Counted from the stretch's first letter, positions 1 to 9,751 are shown. The stretch: DNA of 42,462 nt from Gemella cuniculi DSM 15828 (GCF_000425665.1 NZ_AUDW01000026.1:1-42462); one strand, 5' to 3'. The notes: a model not told the origin generated them from the sequence alone. A program made the numbers and translations.

Positions 1-55
1 TAACATTTACTTCTCTTTTCTTCTCTATCGTTCGTCTCTTCTCTAAGACTTTTTT

Positions 56-84
56 ATTCTATCATCTTCTTCCCTCTATGTCAA
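56..84 (-). promoter_or_regulatory. Strong leftward promoter (distal of a tandem pair)
   Basis: On the minus strand a perfect -35 TTGACA (79-84) is followed after 17 bases by TAGAAT (56-61). Transcription would begin near 49 and leave the window with a purine-rich leader. No minus-strand gene inside the window can use it, so the target lies to the left. Confidence 0.6.
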
Positions 85-158
85 GGCGATTTTTATTATT
101 TTTTAAAAAAAATATTCCAAATTGACATATACTCAGAAAGTTGACTTAGAACTCTTAT

Positions 159-188
159 ATTTTATCATATACTTTTCAACTATGTCAA
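159..188 (-). promoter_or_regulatory. Second strong leftward promoter (tandem)
   Basis: The minus strand shows TTGACA (183-188), an 18-base spacer and TAAAAT (159-164), about 100 bases upstream of another TTGACA promoter of the same direction. Tandem near-consensus promoters are typical of rRNA or other highly expressed operons; the gene served lies outside the window. Confidence 0.55.
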
Positions 189-273
189 GATGTTTTGAGA
201 GTATAAAGAAAAAATATAGGATATAGAATTATTCTTTATTTTCAAATTCTACTCCTACATTTTTCTACATAAT

Positions 274-1098
274 TTACATATTATAAAAATCAAAAATTGT
301 TACTGGCAAATTCCTTTTATGCTCAGATCTTAAATAATGGTTTTCTATTACTTCTTTTATCTCAGTTGAAACTTTACGTCCTTCTAAATAATCATCTATG
401 TCATTATATGTCACACCTAATGCCACCTCATCAGCCAATGCTGGTCTATCTTCTTCTAAATCAGCTGTTGGTTTTTTTAAATATAAATGTTCTGGACAAT
501 TTAGGTATTTAAGCAGTGATTTCCCCTGTCTTTTATTAAGTCGATACAATGGCACTATATCTACTCCACCATCTCCATGTTTTGTAAAAAAACCTGTAAT
601 CGCTTCTGCTGCATGATCGGTTCCTACTACAATTCCTTTATTCATAGTTGCAATAGAATATTGTACTTTCATTCTCTCACGTGCCTTTTCATTCCCCTTA
701 GCAAAATCTGTAATCACAATTCCTGCTTTTTTTAATGATTCTACACTTGCATCCACTGATTCCTTTATATTAACTGTATATATTTTATCAGGTTTAATGA
801 ACTCTAATGCATCTTCACAATCTTTCTCATCAAATTGCTCACCATATGGTAACCGCACTGCAATAAATTTATAATCTTGTCTATTGGTTTCTTCCCTCAG
901 CTCTGTTATTGCTATTTGACAAAGCTTACCACATAATGTTGAATCTTGTCCTCCTGAAATTCCTAGCACCAAACTTTCTATAAAATTATTCTTTTTCAAA
1001 TAATCTTTTAAAAAATTTATAGTCAATCTGATTTCTTCATCCACATTTATTTCTGGCTTACATCGTAATCTTTTAATTATATCTTGTTGTAAAGTCAT
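274..1098 (-). CDS. nadE: NH3-dependent NAD+ synthetase
   Basis: Last step of NAD biosynthesis: ATP-dependent amidation of nicotinate adenine dinucleotide with ammonia, in the cytoplasm. About 274 residues, the usual size of the ammonia-only enzyme without a glutaminase domain. The N-type ATP pyrophosphatase P-loop SGGQDST lies near residue 50, and the later GTDHAAE and GDGGVDI segments are typical of the family. A GTG nine bases upstream is in frame but falls inside the ribosome site AGGTGA, so the ATG at 1098 is preferred. It lies 13 bases after pncB on the same strand, so the two probably form a nicotinate-salvage operon. Confidence 0.93.
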   Translation of the reverse strand: MTLQQDIIKRLRCKPEINVDEEIRLTINFLKDYLKKNNFIESLVLGISGGQDSTLCGKLCQIAITELREETNRQDYKFIAVRLPYGEQFDEKDCEDALEFIKPDKIYTVNIKESVDASVESLKKAGIVITDFAKGNEKARERMKVQYSIATMNKGIVVGTDHAAEAITGFFTKHGDGGVDIVPLYRLNKRQGKSLLKYLNCPEHLYLKKPTADLEEDRPALADEVALGVTYNDIDDYLEGRKVSTEIKEVIENHYLRSEHKRNLPVTIFDFYNM

Positions 1099-1111
1099 AT
1101 ATATCACCTAA

Positions 1112-2554
1112 TTAATTAGTTTTTTTAGTTATGTCTCTCAATATGGTATTTCTATTTTCCCAACACACTGGACTTAAATCTACTGGATAGAACTCCGGAT
1201 TAAGTAGTCGTTGGTACTCATTCCACAATAATTTTTTGCTATCCTTAAAATATTCTGCACTTTCCCACACACTAGGTATATCATAAACTTGTTTCCCATC
1301 TCTAAATGCATCTATATGTAAATCTCTTGCTTCAAAAGTTTTTACTTCTTTTGTTAAATAAGTATGTGTTGGGTGAAATAGCTTAATACTTTCCTCTGAA
1401 TAGACATCTTCACTCTCTAGTGCAATATAGTCTCCTGCCGCCATTCCAGTGCTTGTATTGATTATTCTATATACATTTTTTACACCAGGAATAGTAAGTT
1501 TAGCAGGATTTTCTGATATTTTTAATCTATCAACCATAGCTCCATTCTCATCTTCCAAACATACTAGCTTGTAGACTGCTCCTAAAGCGGGATTATCATA
1601 TGCTGTTATTAATTTAGTACCTACTCCCCAAGCATCTATTTTTGCTCCTTGTTGTTTTAAGTGAGTAATAGTATCTTCATCCAAATCATTAGAAGCCACC
1701 ACTTTTGCATTAAAATACCCAGCATTATCCAACATTTTTCTCGCTTCTTTTGATAGATAGGCTATATCCCCTGAATCTAGACGTATCCCTAAAAAATTTA
1801 TTTTACCTTTCAACTCATTTGCTACCTCTATAGCGTTAGGTATTCCTGAACGTAATGTATCATAAGTATCCACTAAAAAATAACAATCTTTGTGTGCAGC
1901 CGCATATTTTTTAAATGCTATTTTTTCATCTTGATATGCCTGAACAAAGGAATGTGCATGGGTTCCGCTGCATGGTATATTAAACAATTTAGCTGCCTTT
2001 ACATTACTCGTAGAATCAAATCCACCAATTATCGCAGCCCTTGCACCCCAAATTGCTGCTTCAAATTCATGAGCTCTTCTAGTCCCAAATTCCATACACA
2101 CCTCATCTGGACAAAGATGCTTAATTCTGGCAGCTTTAGTTGCAATTAAAATTTGATAATTTACTATATTTAAAATTGCAGTTTCCATAAGTTGAGCTTG
2201 TATAAGTGGGGCCTCCACTCTAATAAGCGGTTCATTACCAAAAATAATTTCACCTTCACGAACCGAACGAATATTTCCTGTAAATTTTATATTTCTTAAA
2301 TACTCTAAATAGTCTTCTGCATAACCTAACTCCCTTAGATACTCAATATCCGAATCTAAAAATTTAAAAGAATTTACATACTCTATTATTTTAGCGAGCC
2401 CTGCAAACACAGCATAACCCCCTCCAAATGGTATCTTTCTAAAATACACATCAAAATAGGATTTTCTTTCATGTATTCCATCTTTAAAATAAGCATACCC
2501 CATATTGATTTGATAAAGATCAGTATGCAGTGCATCGCCTTCATATCTATTCAT
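1112..2554 (-). CDS. pncB: Nicotinate phosphoribosyltransferase
   Basis: Converts nicotinate and PRPP to nicotinate mononucleotide, the entry step of the Preiss-Handler NAD salvage route. About 480 residues, full length for the family. The N-terminal YQINMGYAYF segment, the GTRRAHEF motif and the LGIRLDSGD and ASNDLDE segments of the phosphoribosyl-binding core are all recognisable. A TTG twelve bases upstream is open but is part of the ribosome site (GGAGG), so the ATG at 2554 is the likely start. It is followed directly by nadE. Together they supply NAD from imported nicotinate, and no de novo NAD genes are seen here. Confidence 0.93.
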   Translation of the reverse strand: MNRYEGDALHTDLYQINMGYAYFKDGIHERKSYFDVYFRKIPFGGGYAVFAGLAKIIEYVNSFKFLDSDIEYLRELGYAEDYLEYLRNIKFTGNIRSVREGEIIFGNEPLIRVEAPLIQAQLMETAILNIVNYQILIATKAARIKHLCPDEVCMEFGTRRAHEFEAAIWGARAAIIGGFDSTSNVKAAKLFNIPCSGTHAHSFVQAYQDEKIAFKKYAAAHKDCYFLVDTYDTLRSGIPNAIEVANELKGKINFLGIRLDSGDIAYLSKEARKMLDNAGYFNAKVVASNDLDEDTITHLKQQGAKIDAWGVGTKLITAYDNPALGAVYKLVCLEDENGAMVDRLKISENPAKLTIPGVKNVYRIINTSTGMAAGDYIALESEDVYSEESIKLFHPTHTYLTKEVKTFEARDLHIDAFRDGKQVYDIPSVWESAEYFKDSKKLLWNEYQRLLNPEFYPVDLSPVCWENRNTILRDITKKTN

Positions 2555-2646
2555 AATTTCCTCCAATAGAATCTTTCTAAAATTAGTTACTTATATATTA
2601 ACATTTTAACACACTTTTCACAAATATTACTATTTGTGAAAAAAAT

Positions 2647-2679
2647 AAAATAGAAACTAAAAATTTTAGTTTCTATTTT
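2647..2679 (-). terminator. Terminator of the rqcP-divIC operon
   Basis: A 16-base perfect inverted repeat (AAAATAGAAACTAAAA and its complement) with a one-base loop starts at the divIC stop codon. On the minus strand it runs into a T-rich stretch, separating divIC from pncB. Confidence 0.85.
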
Positions 2680-3238
2680 AATTCGTTTTTCTATCATTAT
2701 TAGCCGATGATATTGCTGAAGATGTAGCATTTTCAGTTTTATTTTCTATTTCTTCATCATCACTTTTTTTATCACTTGATGTTTTAGTATCTTCCTTTTT
2801 ATTTAAGTCTGGAATTTTGCTATCATCTATTCGTCCATTATTATCCTGAGTTTTTTCTAGATTCCCCTGCATTATAGATTTAATAGCCGTTTGTAAAAAA
2901 CTCTCCTGTAAAGGCAAATTAAAAATAATCTCACCTTCATAACTCAAACCATATTCTTGTCTCACTAAATCAGTTATAAAGTACGGATCTTTTAATTTAT
3001 CAATGACAAGTTCGTTAACCTTATTTTCTTTATTAAGATTATCAATAGTTTGATTTTGCTCTTTTAGTTGTGCATTTATTTCTTTTTTTTCACGGGTGTA
3101 CAAAAAAGTTTGAATTAACGTTACTACTAAAACAAGGCTCATAATACTAAGTATTACAAATTTCCTACGTTTCCTGTACTTTGCTTTTGCCTTTAATACA
3201 TCTTTACGAAATTGTTTATCTTCATTTTGTCCTATCAT
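2678..3238 (-). CDS. divIC: FtsB/DivIC-type septum formation initiator
   Basis: Bitopic membrane protein of the divisome that pairs with FtsL and DivIB at the septum. 186 residues: a basic cytoplasmic N-terminus (about 1-27), one transmembrane helix (about 28-47), then a coiled coil (about 50-85) leading into the conserved patch around DLVRQEYGLSYEGE. The C-terminal tail from about 120 is low-complexity, rich in K, D, E, S and N, and longer than in many DivIC proteins. Its ATG follows the rqcP stop by one base (taa-c-atg), so translation is probably coupled. The rqcP-divIC order matches the conserved yabO-divIC order of Bacillus. Confidence 0.9.
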   Translation of the reverse strand: MIGQNEDKQFRKDVLKAKAKYRKRRKFVILSIMSLVLVVTLIQTFLYTREKKEINAQLKEQNQTIDNLNKENKVNELVIDKLKDPYFITDLVRQEYGLSYEGEIIFNLPLQESFLQTAIKSIMQGNLEKTQDNNGRIDDSKIPDLNKKEDTKTSSDKKSDDEEIENKTENATSSAISSANNDRKTN

Positions 3239-3239
3239 G

Positions 3240-3500
3240 TTAATCTTCTCTCAATTTCTCAGATAAAATTTTAAACATTTTAGTAGCACCCTCTTTCTTT
3301 GTGCTATCTCTCAATTCACAAACTTCATAAGTAATCTCCTTTTTTGCAAAGAAAATAGTAATCTCATCACCAACTTTTAAAGTACTAGAAGGTTTTGCTT
3401 TTTTTCCATTTATAGCAATATGTCCCTTAGAAGAAATTTCATTAGCTATTGTTCTTCTTTTTATTATTCTTGATACTTTTAAAAATTTATCCAAACGCAT
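3240..3500 (-). CDS. rqcP: S4-domain ribosome quality-control protein RqcP
   Basis: Small RNA-binding protein (86 residues) made almost entirely of an S4 domain. The start MRLDKFLKVSRIIKRR and the motif AINGKKAKPSSTLKVGD are the signature of the YabO/RqcP family. In Bacillus this protein binds stalled 50S subunits with RqcH and helps poly-alanine tailing. It is the first gene of a two-gene unit with divIC. The family also resembles Hsp15, but its length and the divIC neighbour favour RqcP. Confidence 0.88.
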   Translation of the reverse strand: MRLDKFLKVSRIIKRRTIANEISSKGHIAINGKKAKPSSTLKVGDEITIFFAKKEITYEVCELRDSTKKEGATKMFKILSEKLRED

Positions 3501-3660
3501 TTAATCACCCCTAAATAATATGTACTAACTATTATCACATATTATTTAATTTTTCGCAAATATTTATCTTTAAAATGCACCTTCTTGTTCATTAAGTCTA
3601 TCTAAAATCCTAAATAAATTCTGCAAAAAATCATATATAATTTTATACTAACCATACTAA

Positions 3661-3692
3661 AAAGAGATAATTTGATGTATCAAACTATCTCT
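3661..3692 (-). terminator. Terminator downstream of the M29 aminopeptidase
   Basis: Hairpin with arms AAAGAGATA.TTTGAT and ATCAAA.TATCTCTT and a short loop, followed on the minus strand by a T-run. It lies about 35 bases after the aminopeptidase stop codon. Confidence 0.8.
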
Positions 3693-3726
3693 TCCTTATT
3701 ATTTATGAAATTTCAATCTATCAATT

Positions 3727-4956
3727 CTATGCCCAATTCCCATTTTTGAAGATAGCTATTTCTTTACCATCTGCTGTAACACCTACAATATTAGTAGTTG
3801 CTTCTCCTATCATAAAGTCCACGTGAACTAGACTATCATTAGCCCCTACATCAGCCAGTTCTTTATCACTCATTTCACTTCCTCCCTTAACACAAGTTGG
3901 ATACGCTTTTCCTAAAGCAATATGACATGCGGCATTTTCATCAAAAAGTGTTTCTAAAAATAATATTCCTGTATTAGAAATTGGAGAATCATATGGAACT
4001 AAGGCCATTTCACCTATTCTTCTTGAACCTTCATCCGTATCTAAAATATTTTTCAAAACATCGTAACCACGTTCTGCACCAAAATCCACTACTCTACCTT
4101 CTTCAAATTTTAACCAAAAATTGTCAATTAACACCCCACCATGATTTAATGGCTTAGCATTATACACTATACCGCTAGTTATATCTTTATGGGGCATAGT
4201 AAATACTTCTTCTGTTGGAATATTAGCAACAAAACGTTCTGCTTTTTTTGCATAACTTCCTGCACTTTGCCAAATATGCCCTTCAGGAAGTCCTACATAT
4301 AAATCTGTTCCTAAATCATTGGTAATATGAAGTTTTACTAATTCATTCTCATGTAAAAATTTTGCTTTTTCGTCCAATGTTTTAATGTGTTCTTCCCAAT
4401 CAGCAACGGGATTCTCCCCTTTAGAACGACATGCACTCAGTATTTCATCCCAAAGTTTTAAGTATGCTTCTTCATCATCCAACTCAGGGAACAAACGTTT
4501 TGCCCAACCCACAGTAGCAGCACTAACCACACACCATGGACACTCATCACTCATTATAGCTTTCATATAATTGCGAAGTGCTTTAGAACGCCCTACCATA
4601 GATGCCTTTAATTTATTACTATCCGCTTCTGCCAAACCGTCTGGATCTTCACCTATCACAGATAAAAATGCAGTCCCTTCTTCTAATGTTTCTTGATATC
4701 TGTCTACATACCACTGACCTATATTACTCAAAGTATCTTCAGTTTGATATCTCAAATGTAATTTTGTTAATTCTTGATCTCTCCACTCAACGTCAACTTT
4801 TTTTGCACCAAGCTCATAACAAGCCTCTGCTATTTTAGCAATAAAATCTCGAGTTTCTACACTAGCTCTAATTAATACTGGTTGATTTTCTTGGATATTT
4901 AACCCTACTTTTGCAATAAGTTTTGCATAATTTTTTAATTTTATATTTAAATCCAT
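3727..4956 (-). CDS. pepS: M29-family aminopeptidase (AmpS/PepS type)
   Basis: Cytoplasmic metallo-aminopeptidase releasing N-terminal residues from short peptides. 409 residues, full length for M29. The C-terminal metal site is visible: the HIALG segment around residue 345, and LVHVDFMIG with H378 and D380. The N-terminal half contains the family's nucleotide-like fold region (ELGAKKVDVEW). The ATG has a good upstream GGAG. It is flanked by its own terminator and by the terminator of the preceding peptidase gene, so it is probably transcribed alone. It fits the surrounding peptide-use cluster. Confidence 0.9.
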   Translation of the reverse strand: MDLNIKLKNYAKLIAKVGLNIQENQPVLIRASVETRDFIAKIAEACYELGAKKVDVEWRDQELTKLHLRYQTEDTLSNIGQWYVDRYQETLEEGTAFLSVIGEDPDGLAEADSNKLKASMVGRSKALRNYMKAIMSDECPWCVVSAATVGWAKRLFPELDDEEAYLKLWDEILSACRSKGENPVADWEEHIKTLDEKAKFLHENELVKLHITNDLGTDLYVGLPEGHIWQSAGSYAKKAERFVANIPTEEVFTMPHKDITSGIVYNAKPLNHGGVLIDNFWLKFEEGRVVDFGAERGYDVLKNILDTDEGSRRIGEMALVPYDSPISNTGILFLETLFDENAACHIALGKAYPTCVKGGSEMSDKELADVGANDSLVHVDFMIGEATTNIVGVTADGKEIAIFKNGNWA

Positions 4957-5069
4957 TTTATATCTCCTTATTCTTTAATCCTTATTCTTTAATAGTTATC
5001 ATCTTAGTTTAAAATTCCTACTAGGTAATCATAACAAATATTATATCACTTTTTACAAAATATTAGTAG

Positions 5070-5095
5070 GAGGTTTCAAGAAAACTTGAAACCTC
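5070..5095 (-). terminator. Hairpin after the M24 aminopeptidase
   Basis: Perfect 11-base inverted repeat GAGGTTTCAAG/CTTGAAACCTC with a 4-base loop, 14 bases beyond the aminopeptidase stop. The T-run on the minus side is weak, so termination efficiency is uncertain. Confidence 0.65.
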
Positions 5096-5108
5096 AAATA
5101 CTTTTATT

Positions 5109-6902
5109 TTAAACTTCTCGAGTAGCTTCTTTTAACCAAGCTAACTCATCACCTTCAAAGTGAGGTGCAAGAATTTCATAGACTTTTTTATGATAATTAT
5201 TCAACTCAAATATATCTTCACTAGTAAGCATAGATACATCTATAGCTTCCAAATCCCATGGTACAAAAGTCATAACTTCAAATTCCATGAACTGACCGTA
5301 TTCATTTTTTACACTATTTCTAATAATAAGCTCATTTTCCAAACGAATACCATGTGAGCCTGAAATATATAAACCGGGTTCATTTGTCATAGTCATACCA
5401 TCTCTGAAAGGCTCTGCTGAACGGTAAATCCCCCAGTGTATACCTGCTGGGCCTTCATGGATATTACCAAGATATCCTACCCCATGCCCTGTTCCATGAT
5501 TGAAGTTTTCATAGTCATACCATAATGGAGCACGAGCAAACAAATCAACATTAGCTCCACAAATGCCCTCCATAAATTTAAGTCTTGATAAACGAAGATG
5601 ACATTGAAGCACTTTAGTATAATCACGTTTTAATCTATCACTAACTTCGCCCATTGCCGTTGTTCTTGTAATATCTGTAGAACCTTCTTCGTAGTGTCCA
5701 CCTGTATCTGTTAAAAAGAATGTTCCTGTGCGTAATGGAATAGAAGTTTCCTCTGATGATGAATAATGTACTATTGCTCCGTTTTCAGCATGACCACAAA
5801 TTGGTGCAAAACTTGGGCAAATAAATCCACCTTGTTCTTTTCTGAATTCAACAAGTTTATCAGAAGCTGATAATTCATCCTCTTGCTCACTAATTCCATT
5901 TTTTACTAGTTGTTTTAACCAATAAATAAACTTAGTATGTGCAATACCATCTTTAATATGTGCTTGAATAGTATTTTTTAATTCTACTTCATTTTTTATT
6001 GCTTTCATAAGTACTGTAGGGTTACGTTTTTCTACTAAAGTTATTTCTTTTGGAATATTATTAAATACCGCGTAGTTAAGACGCTCAGGATCTACAAAAA
6101 CAACATCATTTCCTGAGAATTTTTTAACATCTTCATAAATATTATTATATGGTTTAATATTAACATTGTCTTCTGCTAAATGTTTTTTTATTTCATCAGA
6201 AAGTTTTCTTTCATCTACATATAAATCTACGCTATTTTCATATACTACAGCATAACTTAGAAGTAATGGGAAGAAATCCACATCCATCCCTCGGATATTT
6301 AATAACCAACCAATATCATCAAGAGTAGTAATCACATGAATATTAGCTCCTGTTTCTTTCATTTCTTTTCGTACTCTTTCTAGCTTGCTAGCAACTGTTT
6401 CTCCTGCACGTTCTATTCCTAAATAAAATGCCTTAGCCTCTGATAACGCTGGTCTATCAGTCCAAATTTCATCTACTAAATCTACTTCATATTTTATAGT
6501 TGCATTCTTTCTTTTTAGTCTTGTTGCTAAATCTTTCCCCTCTCCAAAAGTTACAACACGACCATCAAATCCCAAAACACCATTTTCTGGAATACTTTCA
6601 ACTATAAACTCCGCTATCGTAGGAACCCCTGGTTCACGCATTTTTTGTAATTCAATACCTGTTCCTGCTAATTGTTGCTCCCCTTGTAAAAAATATCTTC
6701 CATCAGTCCATAAACCTGCAAAATCTTTTGTCACAACTAATGTTCCTGCTGAACCAGTAAACCCACTCATAAAAGCACGTGCTTTAAAATGTTCTCCTAC
6801 ATACTCACTATTGTGAAAATCTGCTGTCGGCACCATATAAACATCAATATTATTTTTTGTCATCAACTCTCTTAATTTAGCAATTCTTTCTTTTACTTCC
6901 AT
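5109..6902 (-). CDS. pepP: M24B aminopeptidase P (Xaa-Pro aminopeptidase), long form
   Basis: Removes the N-terminal residue from peptides with proline in second position; cytoplasmic and dependent on two metal ions. 597 residues, the long three-domain form: two creatinase-like N-terminal domains (about 1-300) and a C-terminal pita-bread domain. The metal ligands sit in recognisable motifs: LTDTGGHYEEGSTDITRT (two Asp), NHGTGHGVG (His), TNEPGLY (Glu) and IRLENE (Glu). The ATG at 6902 follows an AGGA. It lies 54 bases downstream of the proline iminopeptidase gene on the same strand, probably as an operon. Confidence 0.93.
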   Translation of the reverse strand: MEVKERIAKLRELMTKNNIDVYMVPTADFHNSEYVGEHFKARAFMSGFTGSAGTLVVTKDFAGLWTDGRYFLQGEQQLAGTGIELQKMREPGVPTIAEFIVESIPENGVLGFDGRVVTFGEGKDLATRLKRKNATIKYEVDLVDEIWTDRPALSEAKAFYLGIERAGETVASKLERVRKEMKETGANIHVITTLDDIGWLLNIRGMDVDFFPLLLSYAVVYENSVDLYVDERKLSDEIKKHLAEDNVNIKPYNNIYEDVKKFSGNDVVFVDPERLNYAVFNNIPKEITLVEKRNPTVLMKAIKNEVELKNTIQAHIKDGIAHTKFIYWLKQLVKNGISEQEDELSASDKLVEFRKEQGGFICPSFAPICGHAENGAIVHYSSSEETSIPLRTGTFFLTDTGGHYEEGSTDITRTTAMGEVSDRLKRDYTKVLQCHLRLSRLKFMEGICGANVDLFARAPLWYDYENFNHGTGHGVGYLGNIHEGPAGIHWGIYRSAEPFRDGMTMTNEPGLYISGSHGIRLENELIIRNSVKNEYGQFMEFEVMTFVPWDLEAIDVSMLTSEDIFELNNYHKKVYEILAPHFEGDELAWLKEATREV

Positions 6903-6956
6903 TTCCTTATACTCCTTTTATTTTATTTTTTATAAACTTTTCTTTTTCTGTATATC

Positions 6957-7919
6957 CTATTTTAAAACTTCCTTAAATTTATCAGTAGCTCTTACTAATA
7001 CATCAACTATTGCTGGTTCTCCTGATGAATGTCCAGAAACAACAATATTTAAATCACAATCATTTAATCTCTTACTTAGTTCATAAGCACCTATAGCACG
7101 GCAATCTACATCATATCTTCCATGCGCAATAACTGTCGGAATATCTTTAATAACATCAATATTATTTAAAATCCAATTATCATCATCCCAAAACATATTA
7201 TTCATCCAAAAATGGCATTCAATAGTTGCCATAGAGATTGCATAATTAATTTCTCCAAAACTTTGCTCAAGATTTGGATCCGGATATAACGTCACTAAGC
7301 TGCCTTCCCACATACTCCACTCTTTAGCAGCTAACTCTCTATCTTTTTTATTTTCACTAGTTAAACGTTTATAGTATGCTTCTATTAAATTATTACGTTC
7401 GCCTTCAGGAATTATGCTAATATATCTATCAAACGCTTCAGGATGGATGTTACTCGCTCCACCTTTTTCATAAATCCATAAAATATCCTCACGTCGCCCT
7501 AAGAAAATTCCACGAAGAATTAATCCTAAAACACGTTCGGGATGCTTAATAGCATAACATAAAGATAAAGTAGAGCCCCAGCTACCCCCAAAGACTAACC
7601 ATTTATCAATATTTAGCTCTTCTCTTACTTTTTCAATATCTTCAATAATGTGCCATGTATCATTATCTTTCAAGCATGCATGTGGCGTCGATTTTCCACT
7701 TCCTCGTTGATCCAACATAATAATTCTATAAGACTTAGGGTCAAAATATCGTCTACAAGTTGGCGAAGTCCCACAACCAGGTCCTCCATGTAAAAATATT
7801 ACAGGGATCCCACTTGGATTCCCACTTTCTTCATAATATATTGTATGAGTATCATCCACCTTCATCATTTTAGAAAAATTGGCTTCTATTTCTGGATATA
7901 AAGTTCTTAATTCTCCCAT
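6957..7919 (-). CDS. pip: Proline iminopeptidase (S33 alpha/beta hydrolase)
   Basis: Serine peptidase releasing N-terminal proline from peptides. 320 residues. The oxyanion motif HGGPGCG is at 44-50, the nucleophile elbow GGSWG at 111-115 with S113, and the remaining triad residues are probably D270 (in GRYDVDC) and H297 (in SGHSSGEP). The start has a strong AGGAGG. It precedes the aminopeptidase P gene. The two activities act on successive positions of proline-rich peptides brought in by the POT transporter encoded just upstream. Confidence 0.93.
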   Translation of the reverse strand: MGELRTLYPEIEANFSKMMKVDDTHTIYYEESGNPSGIPVIFLHGGPGCGTSPTCRRYFDPKSYRIIMLDQRGSGKSTPHACLKDNDTWHIIEDIEKVREELNIDKWLVFGGSWGSTLSLCYAIKHPERVLGLILRGIFLGRREDILWIYEKGGASNIHPEAFDRYISIIPEGERNNLIEAYYKRLTSENKKDRELAAKEWSMWEGSLVTLYPDPNLEQSFGEINYAISMATIECHFWMNNMFWDDDNWILNNIDVIKDIPTVIAHGRYDVDCRAIGAYELSKRLNDCDLNIVVSGHSSGEPAIVDVLVRATDKFKEVLK

Positions 7920-8170
7920 ATTAAAACCTCCTATATATTTTTATTCTACATCTTAATTTTAACACAAAATAAAACGTTTTTCATTACTAACTTTAGATAA
8001 AAGTTTTTATTTATTACTCCTAGCGAAAATTTTCTTTATAAATATATTCCTCTGTAAATTATAACAACTTAATTATCATACGTAATGCTAAAAAATTCTC
8101 CTTAAATATATTTAAACTTTTACTTTTTGTAAAATATATTTTATTTACTAAAATTATATTTAAATATTAA

Positions 8171-8228
8171 AAAGGGAGTGACTCAAAATCGTGATTTCTC
8201 AGAAATCATTTTTTTAAGTCAACCCCTT
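8171..8228 (-). terminator. Terminator of the peptide transporter gene
   Basis: Two-part hairpin: outer arms AAAGGG-GTGACT and AAGTCAA-CCCTTT enclose an inner perfect TGATTTCT/AGAAATCA stem. It sits immediately after the transporter stop. The rest of 7,920-8,170 is AT-rich spacer in which I see no gene. Confidence 0.75.
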
Positions 8229-8236
8229 TATATTTA

Positions 8237-9625
8237 TTATTCCTCTACTAAAGTTTCACCTTCACGTAGTTCTACTAAACCTGCTAATTTTTTCTCAAAT
8301 GCAAATACTAAAATAGCAACTACTAAACACACTGCTCCGATACCAATTGATAATGTCACCACTGGTACATCAGCAATAAGTTTATATAATTCTCCATAAC
8401 CCTTAGCAGCTGCAAATGTTGCAACAATCCAAACAGCCATCATAATTGATAAGATATGTTTAGGAGAATATTTAGATACGAATGAAGCACCAAGTGGAGA
8501 AAAGAACATTTCTGCAAAGCTAAGAACTACGAAGAATAAAATTACCCATAAAAGACTAGCTTTTTGAGTCTCAGGTGCTCCAACTCCACGTGAAAGTTCA
8601 GTTAATGCTAAAATACCAAATGTTGCTCCTAACAATATTAATGCAATTGATGCTTTTTTGTATAAGCTCCAATCTCCTTGTGGACGACGTGCAAGTTTAT
8701 ACCATAATGCTCCTAAAACTGGCCCTAAAACAATACAACATAAACCATTAATTGAATCTAACCATGAAGTAGGTACTGTAAAACTTCCTATGTTTGCATC
8801 AACAAAAGTAGGCATATAATCATACAAAATTACATAGGTTAAGTACCAGAATGTCCAGAAAACAATTGATAACAGTGAAATAATAATAATTGACCAAACA
8901 CGACGCACTTCATATTTTTCTAATGAACGTTTAACTTTCGGTTTATCTTCATGACGTTCTTCACTTTCAGCGAATGGACGTTTCCCTACTTCACCTAAAG
9001 ATTTATAACCAAGAACAAACCAAATTGCTCCTATAAAACAAATCAATCCAGCTAATTTAAAACATTGTAAATATCCATTTGAAGTTGCTGTAGCTAATTT
9101 AACATACAAAATTCCTACAAATGTAGTTCCGATAAATGAACCAATATTTATAAATGAATACATAGTTGAAAAAGCATCATCTTTACGTTTTTGGTCGTCT
9201 TTAAAGATTTGCCCTACTACCGCTTGTAGGTTTCCTTTGAAAAAACCAGTTCCTAAAGAAACTAGAACAATCATTACCCATAGTGCTGAATACGTTCCTA
9301 CAAAACCTGCATAACCATATCCTAATGCCATTAATAATAATCCCACTGGAATTAAATATCTAGCTCCTATAAATCTATCAGCGATAAACCCAAATAACAC
9401 AGGAGCAAGATAAGTAAATCCAACTAAGTTCGATTGCATCGCAGCACCTTCTACTTTCCCTAAACCAAGACCACTTTCACCAAAACCGTTTGATACTACA
9501 GCTAACGTTACATAAGTAAATAATAGCCAACGAGAAGAATAGTACGCACAACGTTCAAACATGAAAGTCATAGAACTCATATAAAAACTCCACGGTTTAC
9601 TTTTTTTAACCGCTACTTCTGACAT
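8237..9625 (-). CDS. dtpT: Proton-dependent di/tripeptide transporter (POT family)
   Basis: Membrane symporter importing di- and tripeptides with protons. 462 residues with about 12 or more hydrophobic helices. The first helix carries FMFERCAYYSSR, the POT ExxER-type proton/peptide motif in a shortened form. GTGFFKGNLQAVVGQ and FSTMYSFINIGSFIG match the family signature of helices 4-5. Its promoter region is shared with the divergent pepQ. It is the likely supplier of substrates for the five peptidases around it. The gene symbol is by family resemblance. Confidence 0.88.
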   Translation of the reverse strand: MSEVAVKKSKPWSFYMSSMTFMFERCAYYSSRWLLFTYVTLAVVSNGFGESGLGLGKVEGAAMQSNLVGFTYLAPVLFGFIADRFIGARYLIPVGLLLMALGYGYAGFVGTYSALWVMIVLVSLGTGFFKGNLQAVVGQIFKDDQKRKDDAFSTMYSFINIGSFIGTTFVGILYVKLATATSNGYLQCFKLAGLICFIGAIWFVLGYKSLGEVGKRPFAESEERHEDKPKVKRSLEKYEVRRVWSIIIISLLSIVFWTFWYLTYVILYDYMPTFVDANIGSFTVPTSWLDSINGLCCIVLGPVLGALWYKLARRPQGDWSLYKKASIALILLGATFGILALTELSRGVGAPETQKASLLWVILFFVVLSFAEMFFSPLGASFVSKYSPKHILSIMMAVWIVATFAAAKGYGELYKLIADVPVVTLSIGIGAVCLVVAILVFAFEKKLAGLVELREGETLVEE

Positions 9626-9646
9626 AATAAATCCCTTCTTTCCTTA

Positions 9647-9662
9647 TGTACACATTTGTACA
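9647..9662. promoter_or_regulatory. TGTACA-n4-TGTACA repeat before the peptide transporter
   Basis: Two TGTACA palindromes separated by four bases make a symmetrical site 22 bases upstream of the transporter start. The symmetry suggests a dimeric repressor operator. No known regulator could be assigned. Confidence 0.4.
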
Positions 9663-9719
9663 CTTCTAATATTTTTATTATATTATATCACAATATATTT
9701 TATCATACAATATTTTTTT

Positions 9720-9733
9720 TGAAAGCGTTGAGA
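9720..9733. promoter_or_regulatory. Candidate cre (CcpA) site between dtpT and pepQ
   Basis: TGAAAGCGTTGAGA matches the catabolite-responsive element consensus TGNAANCGNTNNCA at all but one fixed position. It lies upstream of the pepQ promoter and behind the transporter start. Function is inferred from the consensus only. Confidence 0.4.
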
Positions 9734-9751
9734 ATATTTTTATTTCAACTA

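Noticed and set aside
4385-4570. Plus-strand open frame within the M29 aminopeptidase gene
   Set aside because: Antisense shadow of a well-supported gene; no ribosome site or recognisable product. The same applies to other opposite-strand frames inside clear genes, such as 297-616, 13751-14230, 17977-18312 and 20055-20294.
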